NCBI GenBank assembly: GCA_028280505.1
Contig: JANQLO010000013.1
Location: 1 to 64,000 of the forward strand
Direction: 5' to 3'
DNA from: Chromatiales bacterium
GTDB lineage: Bacteria; Pseudomonadota; Gammaproteobacteria; Chromatiales; Chromatiaceae
DNA: 64,000 bases
The notes beneath the pieces were generated by a model. The model ran no database searches, had not been told where the DNA came from, and saw only the letters and a program-made list of their open reading frames with translations. Shown one piece after another: positions 17,669 to 26,301 of the stretch; within the stretch, counting starts at the first letter, position 1, and every line of letters starts with the position of its first letter. The translations under genes and the position numbers were made by a program.

Positions 17669-18721
17669 TCATAGGCCATTCGGCCTATCCTGATCACCAT
17701 CGGCCTTACACTGTCTGAAGCGGAGATTGGTGCGATCCGCAATGCAGTAGACCGGCGTATTTTTCCTAACCAATGGCTCGAAGAGATTCGGTATCACCAT
17801 GTCGTCGCTTTCAAAGTCCACGCATGTCATACCTGCCTGCATCAACAGCGACTCATCGAATCCATGACAGACAAAGTCGAGAAATTCGTCTCCCTGCTGC
17901 TTCATTATTTGATAAAGACACGAGATGATCTCGGGAAGCAATGCTTCCTCGCCGTAAAAATCCACAATCCGATACGCACTCGCGATTGACTTTCCATCAT
18001 CGGTCTTTGCGGTTGCTCGACGGCAAACCACCAGATTCTCAGCCTTATCCGAGTTCGGCCGAAACACTAAATAGACATCGTACTCGTAGAACGGGTAGTC
18101 AAAAAAACGGTGGCCGACATACCCTTCGTCCTTGAACGGTACGATATGGTCATACGCATCGAAATCGAACGCTTCCAGTTGTTCCGGGCTTTCGACCCGA
18201 CGCAATTCAACCCGACGCGCAGTGTCAGGGGCCGGCAGCACCGGCGATTCCGGCCGACGAATCAATTGGTAGTGCGTCAAATCCGGATTGATCAAGAAAA
18301 ACTGCTTCATTTGATGCCACTGTAAGCGCAGCACTTTGTAAATAGCCTGCGTCTGTATGCCCGGACCCGGCGTAGCAAAGAAACGATGTCGCACCTGTTT
18401 GATGACGAAATCTCTCAACTGAATTCCCAGCATCGGGTACGCCTTCTGCGACGCCTCGGTAATCTTCCACATTGAACCCGCGAGGTCCGGGACATCCCGC
18501 TGGTTGTACAACATGAAACAGAACACGCCGAGAATCTCGCGATCTGTCGCCCTGGCAAGGCCGATGTTGAGTCGCTCTGGATCAGCAAAGCATTTAAAGT
18601 CCTTCATCAGCAGTGGCCTGGACCACGAATAAACGTGGCCTTCGCGCCAGTGCCGGGACATGAAGACCATGATCTCGTCAATGTCTCTCAGGCTGGCCAT
18701 CTCAAGCGAAAGGTCTTTCAT
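17669..18721 (-). CDS. GNAT-like acyltransferase candidate (second copy)
   Basis: A 350-aa homologue of the 14466-15482 protein. Shared landmarks are the N-terminal GNAT-like strand, the WKI/WKT segment near residue 85, HRFFDYPFYEYDVYLVFR matching HRYYAHPIYRYIVYGVY, VDFYGEE matching VDFIGHD, IPNLFEPLVRKN matching IPNYFEPFVRKN, and the tail KADGDQDRPN. It has no membrane segment. It is the last gene of the minus-strand half, 101 bp after the acyl-AMP ligase. Each half of the island thus ends with or contains one such protein, one ACP and acyl-processing enzymes. Role inferred: acyl transfer from ACP to a sugar amine. Confidence 0.6.
   Translation of the reverse strand: MKDLSLEMASLRDIDEIMVFMSRHWREGHVYSWSRPLLMKDFKCFADPERLNIGLARATDREILGVFCFMLYNQRDVPDLAGSMWKITEASQKAYPMLGIQLRDFVIKQVRHRFFATPGPGIQTQAIYKVLRLQWHQMKQFFLINPDLTHYQLIRRPESPVLPAPDTARRVELRRVESPEQLEAFDFDAYDHIVPFKDEGYVGHRFFDYPFYEYDVYLVFRPNSDKAENLVVCRRATAKTDDGKSIASAYRIVDFYGEEALLPEIISCLYQIMKQQGDEFLDFVCHGFDESLLMQAGMTCVDFESDDMVIPNLFEPLVRKNTPVYCIADRTNLRFRQCKADGDQDRPNGL
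17671..17688. repeat. perfect inverted repeat at the convergence point
   Basis: ATAGGCC (17671-17677) and GGCCTAT (17682-17688) form a 7-bp stem with an ATTC loop. It covers the last codons and stop of the minus-strand GNAT-like gene and faces the end of the plus-strand operon. It may help end transcription in both directions, but no T tract follows on either strand. Confidence 0.35.
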
Positions 18722-18822
18722 GCGCTCGCTCGACTCCGGTTGGCGGTTCTACATTTAGCCGGCATATTGCATGAAGGCCTAGAAAGTGCCGAACACATTT
18801 GCACTACGTCTACGATGGAGAT

Positions 18823-20262
18823 TCATTCGTCGGGGACCACCGCTCGTTGCAGTGATGAATACAGGACTTTTCCCGCCTCATTCTTGGGAATCGCCTCTAT
18901 AAAGCTGACGAATACGGCGAGTCGATTGAGTCCGGTCTGGTCGACAATAAATCTTCCCGCACGATCAATTAAGTTTTCGTCAGTAACAAAGACGTGCAGA
19001 TGATCGTCGAAGCCCGCGCAGGCAACCTCAGAGGTGTCGAGTGCCTCCTTCAATAACGCTTCCACCTCATCCAGGTTCACCCGGTTGCCATAGATTTTCA
19101 AAAAGCGCTTCTTGCGCCCAACGATCCAATAAAAGCCATCGCCATCAACCTCGGCGATGTCTCCGGTGTGCAGACGACCCTTCCACTCGTCGTCTTTGGT
19201 AAGGTCGCCGCCCTCTTCCGCATATCCGAGTGTGACATTACTCCCGGTGTAAACAAGCTCACCAGCAACCCCGTGTTCGACAATGCCCACGCCGTCATTA
19301 TCGATGAGCGACAAACTGCCACCGGGGATCGCGATACCGATGCTACCGCATTTATCCAGCACCCTGTCGCCGGGCAGATAAGACATTCTGGCAGTAGCCT
19401 CGGTCTGGCCATACATAACGAAAAAACGTCGTCCGGACTGCTCGGCGAACTCGCCGAAATGTCGCTGCAGTTCGGGTGACAGACGGCCGCCCGCCTGCGT
19501 CATCGTGCGTAACGACGGGAGTTTCATCCTGGTGAATTTCAGACGATGCAGTAACTCGAAGGTATAGGGCACGCCACCGAACGATGTCGCCTGATAGGTG
19601 TCGAACTGCTGCCAGAACTCCTTCTGAACTACCGCCTTCTCAGTCAGGATAAGGGATGCTCCAACGCGCAGATGGCTATTGATGATGGAAAGCCCATAAC
19701 TGTAGTTCATCGGCAAGGTGGTGATGGACCTTTCGGAGGCATCGAGCTCTAGATAACTGACGATTGATTCAGCGTTCGCATCGAGGTTTGCATAGCTCTG
19801 CCTTACGAGTTTGCGACCTCCGGTCGAACCCGAGGTCGTCATCAATAGCGCAAGATCTTTAAACAAAGGATAACCGTCTGGGTGTGGGGTTCTGACCAGG
19901 CTATAGCCATGGACAGAATAGACCGGCGCACATTCCGGAAAATCGGAGAGCATTTCCTCCGGAAGCCAGAAAAAACGCGGCTTATAGCTATCAGATAGAC
20001 GGGAAAGGCCACCTTTTTCCGTCTTTGCGTCCACCAATAAAGGAACGATGCCGTTGCTGAGAAACGCGATGTAACCGATCAAGGAGCCGATGCAGTTTCT
20101 GCAAAGGCAGAAGACGAGACATCTGTCAGACACATGCCGCGCGAGTTCATCGGTGGCTCGCATCACGTCGGCGTAAGTGAATTGCTCGCCGTGTTCCGTG
20201 ATCACGGCGACGTTGGCCGTGCTCCCCTCAGCACACCACATCAATGCTCTATCACCTTTCAC
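18823..20262 (-). CDS. acyl-AMP ligase (AMP-dependent synthetase family)
   Basis: A 479-aa ANL-superfamily adenylating enzyme. It activates a carboxylic acid with ATP and would pass it to an ACP or CoA thiol. The P-loop LLMTTSGSTGGRKLVRQSY is near residue 145, then YGQTEATARMSY (A5), LHTGDIAEVDGDGFYWIVGRKKRFLKIYGNRVNLDEVE (A7-A8) and IPKNEAGKV with the catalytic Lys (A10). The start is a GTG at 20262; ATG 20241 is an alternative. It lies 17 bp after the dehydratase gene and close to ACP2. The short N-terminal domain suits small or medium acids. Its acyl specificity cannot be read from sequence. Confidence 0.87.
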   Translation of the reverse strand: MKGDRALMWCAEGSTANVAVITEHGEQFTYADVMRATDELARHVSDRCLVFCLCRNCIGSLIGYIAFLSNGIVPLLVDAKTEKGGLSRLSDSYKPRFFWLPEEMLSDFPECAPVYSVHGYSLVRTPHPDGYPLFKDLALLMTTSGSTGGRKLVRQSYANLDANAESIVSYLELDASERSITTLPMNYSYGLSIINSHLRVGASLILTEKAVVQKEFWQQFDTYQATSFGGVPYTFELLHRLKFTRMKLPSLRTMTQAGGRLSPELQRHFGEFAEQSGRRFFVMYGQTEATARMSYLPGDRVLDKCGSIGIAIPGGSLSLIDNDGVGIVEHGVAGELVYTGSNVTLGYAEEGGDLTKDDEWKGRLHTGDIAEVDGDGFYWIVGRKKRFLKIYGNRVNLDEVEALLKEALDTSEVACAGFDDHLHVFVTDENLIDRAGRFIVDQTGLNRLAVFVSFIEAIPKNEAGKVLYSSLQRAVVPDE

Positions 20263-20279
20263 TCGAGGCGGCGTAGCAC

Positions 20280-20774
20280 TTATGCGCGGGAAGACTTCGG
20301 CCGGAATCCATCAAGGACATCCGGAATCGTCACCACGAAGTCTGCCTGGCAAACGAGCTCTTGGTCGATGTAACTCTCGGCATGCCCTTTCGCGATCCCA
20401 CGCTTGAAATGATCCAACGTGGCGTCGACCTCGAGCCTATCACCGGGCACGACCTTTCGCTTGAACTTCACATTGTCGATGCTGACAAAGTTGGTCTTTT
20501 TGCCTTTGTACTCGTCAATGCACAAGAACGACATGATGAAGGTCTGGACCAGACATTCGACCAGAATAAAACCCGGTACATTCGGCTCATCATCGAAATG
20601 CGCGGGAAAGAACCATTCGTTATAAGTAAAGCACTTGACCCCGCGCGCGCTTTTCCCAGGCACGGCTTCCACAATCTGATCCACAAAGAGCAACGGATAC
20701 CGGTTGCGCTGACACGCCTGGATTCCCATGGTGTCGAACGACATCACCTGGCTAGTATCCGTGGTTTCATTCAT
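20280..20774 (-). CDS. FabZ-like 3-hydroxyacyl-ACP dehydratase
   Basis: A 164-aa hotdog-fold protein. NEWFFPAHFDDEPNVPGFILVECLVQT matches the FabZ active-site helix (NEPFFQGHFPxxPxMPGVLxxEAxAQ), keeping the catalytic His of the HF pair and the Glu of VE. FKRKVVPGDRLEVDA matches the FabZ FRxxVxPGDxL segment. It would dehydrate 3-hydroxyacyl-ACP to the 2-enoyl form. The start overlaps the stop of ACP2 by 8 bases. The housekeeping fabZ neighbours (lpxD, lpxA) are absent, so this is a specialised copy. Confidence 0.85.
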   Translation of the reverse strand: MNETTDTSQVMSFDTMGIQACQRNRYPLLFVDQIVEAVPGKSARGVKCFTYNEWFFPAHFDDEPNVPGFILVECLVQTFIMSFLCIDEYKGKKTNFVSIDNVKFKRKVVPGDRLEVDATLDHFKRGIAKGHAESYIDQELVCQADFVVTIPDVLDGFRPKSSRA

Positions 20775-21012
20775 TGGCCATGCTCACACCATATTTCGAC
20801 AAAATCTCCTTCCCTTTCTCATAGCTTGAGAAATCGATGATGTCATCGATATCCAGCTCGACGCTGAAGGCCTCTTCGAGAACGGACATCAATTGCATAT
20901 GGCCAATGCTGTCCCATTCCTTGATGTCCTGATACTGCAGTCCGGACAGCTGCTGCGCGTCGACCTGGAACGTCTCGATGAATGCCGTATCGTATTTATT
21001 GCTGTTGCTCAT
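20767..21012 (-). CDS. acyl carrier protein (second of two)
   Basis: An 81-aa ACP with the phosphopantetheine Ser at residue 35 in EWDSIGHMQLMSVLEEAF, keeping the Asp before it. It is more acidic than ACP1 and has a longer C-terminus. ATG 21012 is used because AAGG lies seven bases upstream and the longer frame adds a basic non-ACP segment. It overlaps the dehydratase start by 8 bases and is 79 bp after LuxC. It is probably the substrate of the AMP ligase in the same operon. Confidence 0.85.
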   Translation of the reverse strand: MSNSNKYDTAFIETFQVDAQQLSGLQYQDIKEWDSIGHMQLMSVLEEAFSVELDIDDIIDFSSYEKGKEILSKYGVSMANE

Positions 21013-21091
21013 AACAAAACCTTGCATTTTTCGCATAACCTGCAAATCCGATAGTCGCGATTGGATATCGTGCCATCGCCAATTGATACCC

Positions 21092-22306
21092 TTAGCTGTC
21101 CGATCCACTCACACTTATGAAGCGACTCAAGCTTCGAATAATGTCGTAGCCATCCCACGTTACATCGAGGTCCAGGGCCCGCCCCACTGGAACAATACGA
21201 TCGATTCCGGATAATCGATTACCTATGACCAAGTCCCGAAGGCTTTCGGGGGAAACCCCGAAATAGGTCAATGTCTGATAACGGCTGGTGACGACAGGCG
21301 CGAGATCATCCAAGTGTTCGCTGTGATACTCGTAAAAATATCCATAACGACCGCGAAGTGCTTCCATATCGTTCGGCAGGGCCTTCAGCCTTACGCGATA
21401 CAGATATTCCTGATGACGCGCGCACAAAGCGGCATTACCGTCCAATTCGACCGCATCACGCAGCAACCGGGTGTATTTATCGACCTGTTTGATCGGCTCA
21501 AGCGCGTAGTTATCACGCACCACCCGCTCGACGGCATTCCAGAAACGTGCTTCGGTTTCTTCGTCGGGCACATGATTCCAGAAAACGAGATGGGGCGATG
21601 AGCACGCATTCTGATCGACCAAGTAAGTGTCATTGTAGAAACGACGGGCCAACTGATGCATTACCTTATCTGGCAAAGACGTCATCGCAGAGGCACCGAG
21701 CACACAAAGCGAATATCGATCAGCGAAGACCAACTCCACAGCACGCGGCGGTAACGGCAGTCTCCGAATGTCAGCAATGGTGCTGTCCCCACCCCACACA
21801 ACCCGCCCACTGCATTGGGCGGACAAGTCGGCGGTGATCTTGTCATTTCGAGGATAACGGAGTATCGCCGTCCTGCGGCGGACCTGTTCATGGTCACCGC
21901 TCTCGAACACTCGACTCATCGTTGAACTGATTGCGGTAATCTGCGGCCAGGTACGACTCGGTACGCGTACCATGTTTGCATTTCCGGCAAGTAAGCCAAA
22001 AACGTAGCTGAATGCGAAATTGACCGGTACATTAGAGGGCGTGATATGCAATAGCACGCCAAGGCCTAATCGCTCGTCACATTCTGCGAAAGCTCGCCGC
22101 AGCCGTTCCAGATTGGCAGGCCGGATCCAGAACGCGAAGGTCATGACATCGACCATGCGTGCGGCCTCAAGGTCTGCACGTAACGCGCCAGCAAGCGCAG
22201 CAAGAAAAGCCCTTGCTTCGTCCGAATAAGGAGGCAGCGGACTGGCGTCGAGCTCAGCGGTCCCGCTCAAAAGCTGGATCTCGTCATGCTGCGCGATAGG
22301 TATCAC
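21092..22306 (-). CDS. LuxC-type acyl reductase
   Basis: A 404-aa aldehyde-dehydrogenase-fold protein of the LuxC family, which reduces a protein- or CoA-bound acyl group to an aldehyde with NADPH. It shows the family stretch LLHITPSNVPVNFAFSYVFGLLAGNANMVRVPS and the catalytic Cys235 in VDQNACSSPHLVFW. The GTG at 22306 has GAGG five bases upstream and overlaps the luxE-like stop by 23 bases, so I prefer it over the longer frame to 22384. Classical luxC accompanies luciferase genes luxAB; none are here. An aldehyde is therefore made for another use, or the enzyme has another acyl acceptor. Confidence 0.85.
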   Translation of the reverse strand: MIPIAQHDEIQLLSGTAELDASPLPPYSDEARAFLAALAGALRADLEAARMVDVMTFAFWIRPANLERLRRAFAECDERLGLGVLLHITPSNVPVNFAFSYVFGLLAGNANMVRVPSRTWPQITAISSTMSRVFESGDHEQVRRRTAILRYPRNDKITADLSAQCSGRVVWGGDSTIADIRRLPLPPRAVELVFADRYSLCVLGASAMTSLPDKVMHQLARRFYNDTYLVDQNACSSPHLVFWNHVPDEETEARFWNAVERVVRDNYALEPIKQVDKYTRLLRDAVELDGNAALCARHQEYLYRVRLKALPNDMEALRGRYGYFYEYHSEHLDDLAPVVTSRYQTLTYFGVSPESLRDLVIGNRLSGIDRIVPVGRALDLDVTWDGYDIIRSLSRFISVSGSDS

Positions 22307-23441
22307 TGCAACCTCGAATCTCTGCCTGGCTGATACGCCCGGCCACATGGAAGTACCGCCCTTTACGCCCACAACGGCAATCATCTTCGCCCAGCAGTGT
22401 GGCCTCGTCCTCGCTCAATAGATTGTGGCCGGGATAACTGGTGGGCAGTAGCGACATCAGCTGCAAGGTTCCGCTCTCACCGATATCGGCAATACTGAAA
22501 TCCGACCGACGAACGATGATGTCGGAAAAATTCGAACAATGCAGATGACCTTCTGAGCAGGCCAGAAAAATCGACCCCGTCTGCTCTACCATGCCGTAAT
22601 AGTTGATCGCGCGTGCAACACCACAAGTCTCGCGGAGCCGACCGTCAAAGGTCACGGGGTCGACCGCCTGACTGGCAAGTTTTTTCCAGCCGCCGCCATG
22701 CAACAAGCTCGCATCACGCAATGGCAGTTTCTCACCTTTGTCACGCAACACCTTGTATAGATGCTGCCAAACAATCGCGGTAAAACCGAACAACAGCACC
22801 GGCCCATCGGCATGGCTCTCACAAAATGCCGCTATTGCCGCATGATCGAGGCGCATCTGTTCATCCAACGCATAGGTGACGTCGGTTCCCAACATCGCAA
22901 AACCCAGGATGCCGGCACCACGCGCTGAAAATAGCTGTCGATCACGCACCACCGCCGGTGAATCGACGATCAACATCGGCAAACGCGCACCACCGGTTAT
23001 ACTGGCAACAATCCGCGCTAATACCCGTGTTTGCAAACCGGCGTTGGTACGATCCAGATAGATGCGCGAGACCTGCTGCCCACTGGTGCCGGAAGACGTC
23101 AGCGTCTTGATCACATCTTTGCGCGGGCAACTGAGCAACTCGAACTCTTTAAATAGACGTACCGGTAAAGGCGGCAAATCGGCGAGCACATGATGAGTGT
23201 CCAACGAGATGCCGAGAAACTCGAGCATACTGCGATACTGAGGACAATGACTGAAATGATGTCGGGTCAGCGCATTCATCGCTTCAGCGAACAATGCCGA
23301 TTTGGTCACATGATCCAGACTGTAGGGCGCCACATCGAGCAAAGAAGCGACATCGAAACCCGCCACCGCATTTGCGCCGGAAAGGCGTTCGCGGGCGGCC
23401 GTCCGACCACCTCGCACGTCACTACTTGCGTTGTATGCCAC
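22284..23441 (-). CDS. LuxE-type acyl-protein synthetase
   Basis: A 385-aa LuxE-family protein, an ATP-dependent synthetase that activates a fatty acid and hands it to LuxC. Landmarks are ALTRHHFSHCPQYRSMLEFLG, LPPLPVRLFKEFELLSCP, and the nucleotide loop TLTSSGTSGQQVSRIYLD near residue 105, followed by INYYGMVEQTGSIFLAC. The frame is open to 23507. I choose GTG 23441 because GGGAG lies six bases upstream and the family homology begins just after. First gene of the minus-strand half. The pair LuxE–LuxC plus ACP is the unusual core of this island. Confidence 0.85.
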   Translation of the reverse strand: MAYNASSDVRGGRTAARERLSGANAVAGFDVASLLDVAPYSLDHVTKSALFAEAMNALTRHHFSHCPQYRSMLEFLGISLDTHHVLADLPPLPVRLFKEFELLSCPRKDVIKTLTSSGTSGQQVSRIYLDRTNAGLQTRVLARIVASITGGARLPMLIVDSPAVVRDRQLFSARGAGILGFAMLGTDVTYALDEQMRLDHAAIAAFCESHADGPVLLFGFTAIVWQHLYKVLRDKGEKLPLRDASLLHGGGWKKLASQAVDPVTFDGRLRETCGVARAINYYGMVEQTGSIFLACSEGHLHCSNFSDIIVRRSDFSIADIGESGTLQLMSLLPTSYPGHNLLSEDEATLLGEDDCRCGRKGRYFHVAGRISQAEIRGCSDTYRAA

Positions 23442-23544
23442 GCATTCTCCCGCTTTGAGATCCGAGTGCCCTTGGAAACCCGGGACGGCACGACCAATGC
23501 CGGCCACTCGTCACTCACCGGCACGGCACCTCTAAGTCATCCAC

Positions 23545-23569
23545 GGTTCGCCAAAAATTTGGCGGAACC
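23545..23569. repeat. inverted repeat upstream of luxE-like gene
   Basis: GGTTC-GCCAAA and TTTGGC-G-GAACC form an almost perfect stem with one bulged base, about 105 bp before the luxE-like start and 150 bp after the DUF2189 gene on the same strand. It may end the DUF2189 transcript or be a regulator site for the island. No T tract is present. Confidence 0.3.
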
Positions 23570-23721
23570 TGCCAACCCATAGGACGACTATGCACGGAGC
23601 GGGCCAATCCGAAAACTGCCTGCGGGCCAAGCAGTGCACAGAGAATACACCGCACGGCAGACCGAAACCGCCGCAGCCTGTTTAGGCAAGCTACGGCAGG
23701 CCAAAGCCGGCTAAATGCGGA

Positions 23722-24498
23722 TCAAGTGGTGCGTTTGACCGTATCGCGATAAGCATGCCAGGAAGCATGTCCGATCAACGGCAAAATTACCGCGAGCCCC
23801 AAATAGGCCATCAGGAAGCCGATGGTTACCAGGCCGGCGATAATCACCGCCCATAGCAGCATCACGCCTTTGTTTTGTACCACCGCACCGACGCTGGTCA
23901 ACGCGCTGGTAATTGCATCCGTGCCCCTATCGAGCATCATCGGCAACGAAACCACGCTGGCAGAAAACACGATTGCGGCGAAAATCGAACCAACCGCGCT
24001 GCCTACGGCGAGAAACTGCAGCCAGCCGATCAGCCCGAGTTCTTCACCTACCGGGAAAAACACGTGCACCATGGATGCCGCGCGGGCCCATACCAAAAGC
24101 ACCACCATCATCACCAGCGCGAATAAGAGTTCATTACGCAGGTGATTTCGGCTCTCCGTCCAACAAACGCCGAGGCGAGGCGGCTTTTCCTGTTCGAGCT
24201 GCCGACTGATCGAATAAAGGCCGAAAGCCAAGACCGGGCCGCTCAAAATAAACGCGACGGCAAGAGTGAACAACGCAACAGTGTTGCCATCTTGTAGCGC
24301 CAGATAGGTAATCAAGTAGCCCAGCAAAACCAGTCCGATACCGTAAGCGAGACTCTGCCGCCAAGCTTGGCGGAAATCCCGCCAACCGAGCTTGAGCCAA
24401 CGTATCGGCGCATCGAAGCCGAGTTTGTGGGACGGGTAAAAAAGCGGTTCGATCTCCGTGTCGTCCCGATTGGGGCCGACGACATTGGGTGCTGCCAT
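23722..24498 (-). CDS. DUF2189 integral membrane protein
   Basis: A 258-aa inner-membrane protein with six likely hydrophobic segments, including LAYGIGLVLLGYLITYLAL, FTLAVAFILSGPVLAFGLY, LLFALVMMVVLLVWARAASMV, SIFAAIVFSASVVSLPMML and a C-terminal pair LLWAVIIAGLVTIGFLMAYLGLAVILPLIGHASWHAYRD. The pattern and the terminal GHASWHAYRD fit the DUF2189 family, often found near cytochrome c oxidase or other housekeeping genes. Function unknown. ATG 24498 has AGGAGGAAGG upstream, much better than the longer frame. It probably marks the right edge of the island. Confidence 0.85.
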   Translation of the reverse strand: MAAPNVVGPNRDDTEIEPLFYPSHKLGFDAPIRWLKLGWRDFRQAWRQSLAYGIGLVLLGYLITYLALQDGNTVALFTLAVAFILSGPVLAFGLYSISRQLEQEKPPRLGVCWTESRNHLRNELLFALVMMVVLLVWARAASMVHVFFPVGEELGLIGWLQFLAVGSAVGSIFAAIVFSASVVSLPMMLDRGTDAITSALTSVGAVVQNKGVMLLWAVIIAGLVTIGFLMAYLGLAVILPLIGHASWHAYRDTVKRTT

Positions 24499-24768
24499 GC
24501 CTTCCTCCTGTATGACTATCGATTCACGCCCCGTTGTTCGGGGTCTGCTTGACGGCAAGCTAAAATGCCGCTGATCCCGAAAATAGCCGATTTCGTTGCC
24601 AAGCGTAATGTTTTTTCAATAATCAGAATCGAGAATCAGGGAAAACCCCTAGAGAAGTACCCTGTTCGGGTCAGTCTGAGACGCCGAACCGTGTAGAATG
24701 CGCTCGACCGTATCGCCAGCACTCAAGTTAGCGTGTTTGAACACGATACAGGTTCACCGACAACTTCA
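24499..24768. other. divergent promoter region upstream of the SAH riboswitch
   Basis: About 270 bp between the DUF2189 start and the riboswitch. It must hold both promoters. A -10-like TAGAAT is at 24694-24699 without a good -35. A perfect inverted repeat CGTGTT-TG-AACACG lies at 24732-24745, 25 bp before the aptamer. No coding frame is convincing. Confidence 0.4.
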
Positions 24769-24847
24769 TCCCGAGGGGCGCTGCAACCTGAGACGATCAG
24801 GCCAGGCTCGGTGATGAATACAGACGCGATCAACGGCGCTCACTCAC
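24769..24847 (+). promoter_or_regulatory. S-adenosylhomocysteine (SAH) riboswitch of ahcY
   Basis: The sequence matches the SAH aptamer consensus as I know it. CCGAGG and GGCGCTGCAACC (24771-24788) are followed by GCCAGGCTCGG (24801-24811) and CAACGGCGCTCAC (24831-24843). P1 forms from CCGAG with CTCGG (24807-24811), and the pseudoknot helix P4 from GGGCGC with GCGCTC (24837-24842). In this family SAH binding turns on genes that remove SAH, which fits the downstream ahcY. The 3' arm of P4 can also pair with the ahcY start region (see findings). Confidence 0.93.
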
Positions 24848-24872
24848 GTTTATTGAACAGGAGTCAAGATCC

Positions 24873-26279
24873 ATGAGTGAGTTCAGCGATTTCAAGGTCG
24901 CAGACCTTTCCCTGGCCGACTGGGGCCGCAAAGAAATCCGTATCGCCGAAACCGAAATGCCCGGCCTGATGGCATTGCGCGACAAATACGGCAACAGCAA
25001 ACCGCTGGCCGGCGCGCGCATCACCGGTTCGCTGCACATGACCATACAGACCGCGGTATTGATCGAAACCCTGGTCGCGCTCGGTGCCCAAGTACGCTGG
25101 TGTTCTTGCAACATTTTCTCTACCCAGGACCATGCCGCCGCAGCGATCGCCGCCGCCGGTGTCCCGGTCTATGCCTGGAAGGGTGAGACTCTGGAAGAGT
25201 ATTGGTGGTGCACCGAGCAGGTACTGAATTGGCCCAACGGCGAACAGCCGAACATGATCCTCGACGATGGGGGTGACGCCACCTTACTGGTCCACAAAGG
25301 GGTCGAGTATGCCGACGCAGGTGCGGTACCGGAACCGAAGGACGATGATCCCGAAGAATGGAAGGTAATCCTCGGCGTGTTGAAACGCAGCCTGGAGGAG
25401 GATCCCAAGCGCTATCACAAAATGGCCGAATCCATCCGCGGCGTTACCGAGGAAACCACAACCGGCGTCCATCGATTGTACGAGATGCTGAAGAACGGAC
25501 AGCTGCTGTTCCCGGCAATGAACGTCAACGACTCGGTCACCAAATCCAAGTTCGACAATCTTTATGGTTGCCGTGAATCCTTGGTCGACGGCATCAAACG
25601 TGCGACCGATGTGATGATCGCCGGCAAGATCGCTTTGGTCTGCGGCTATGGCGATGTCGGCAAGGGCTCGGCGCAATCATTGCGGGGCTTGGGTGCGACT
25701 GTCTGGATTACCGAGATCGATCCGATTTGCGCGCTACAGGCCGCGATGGAAGGCTTCCGTGTGGTAACCATGGAAGAGGCGGCACCGGTCGCCGATATCT
25801 TCGTCACCACCACCGGCAACAAGGACATCATTCGCCACGAGCACATGGTCGCGATGAAGGATCAGGCGATCGTCTGCAACATCGGCCATTTCGATAACGA
25901 GATCGATATCGCCAGCCTCGGTGAGTACCGCTGGGAGAACATCAAACCACAGGTCGATCACATCATCTTCCCCGACGGCAAACGCATCATCATGCTGGCC
26001 GAGGGTAGACTGGTTAACCTGGGCTGTGCGACGGGTCACCCGAGCTTTGTCATGTCCAACTCCTTCACCAACCAGGTGCTGGCTCAAATCGAGCTGTTCA
26101 GCAAAAAGGGGGACTATCCGATCGGGGTATATATCCTGCCGAAAAAGCTGGACGAAGAAGTGGCAAGGCTGCACCTCGCAAAAATCGGCGCCAAACTGAC
26201 TGTGCTCACGCAGGACCAGGCAGACTACATCGGCGTTCCGGTGGAAGGCCCCTACAAGCCGGAACACTATCGCTATTAA
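24873..26279 (+). CDS. ahcY: adenosylhomocysteinase (SAH hydrolase)
   Basis: Hydrolyses S-adenosylhomocysteine to homocysteine and adenosine with bound NAD, relieving product inhibition of methyltransferases. The 468-aa protein shows the substrate region [48 protein letters not shown], the NAD-binding [35 protein letters not shown], and the C-terminal [44 protein letters not shown] that reaches into the neighbouring subunit. AGGAG (24859-24863) precedes the ATG. It is controlled by the SAH riboswitch and probably co-transcribed with metF. Confidence 0.97.
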   Translation: MSEFSDFKVADLSLADWGRKEIRIAETEMPGLMALRDKYGNSKPLAGARITGSLHMTIQTAVLIETLVALGAQVRWCSCNIFSTQDHAAAAIAAAGVPVYAWKGETLEEYWWCTEQVLNWPNGEQPNMILDDGGDATLLVHKGVEYADAGAVPEPKDDDPEEWKVILGVLKRSLEEDPKRYHKMAESIRGVTEETTTGVHRLYEMLKNGQLLFPAMNVNDSVTKSKFDNLYGCRESLVDGIKRATDVMIAGKIALVCGYGDVGKGSAQSLRGLGATVWITEIDPICALQAAMEGFRVVTMEEAAPVADIFVTTTGNKDIIRHEHMVAMKDQAIVCNIGHFDNEIDIASLGEYRWENIKPQVDHIIFPDGKRIIMLAEGRLVNLGCATGHPSFVMSNSFTNQVLAQIELFSKKGDYPIGVYILPKKLDEEVARLHLAKIGAKLTVLTQDQADYIGVPVEGPYKPEHYRY

Positions 26280-26301
26280 GCACCGGTATCTTGGAATCGC
26301 T

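Noticed and set aside
19000-23500. Bioluminescence lux operon
   Set aside because: LuxC and LuxE are present but luxA, luxB and luxD homologues are not; so light production is not supported.
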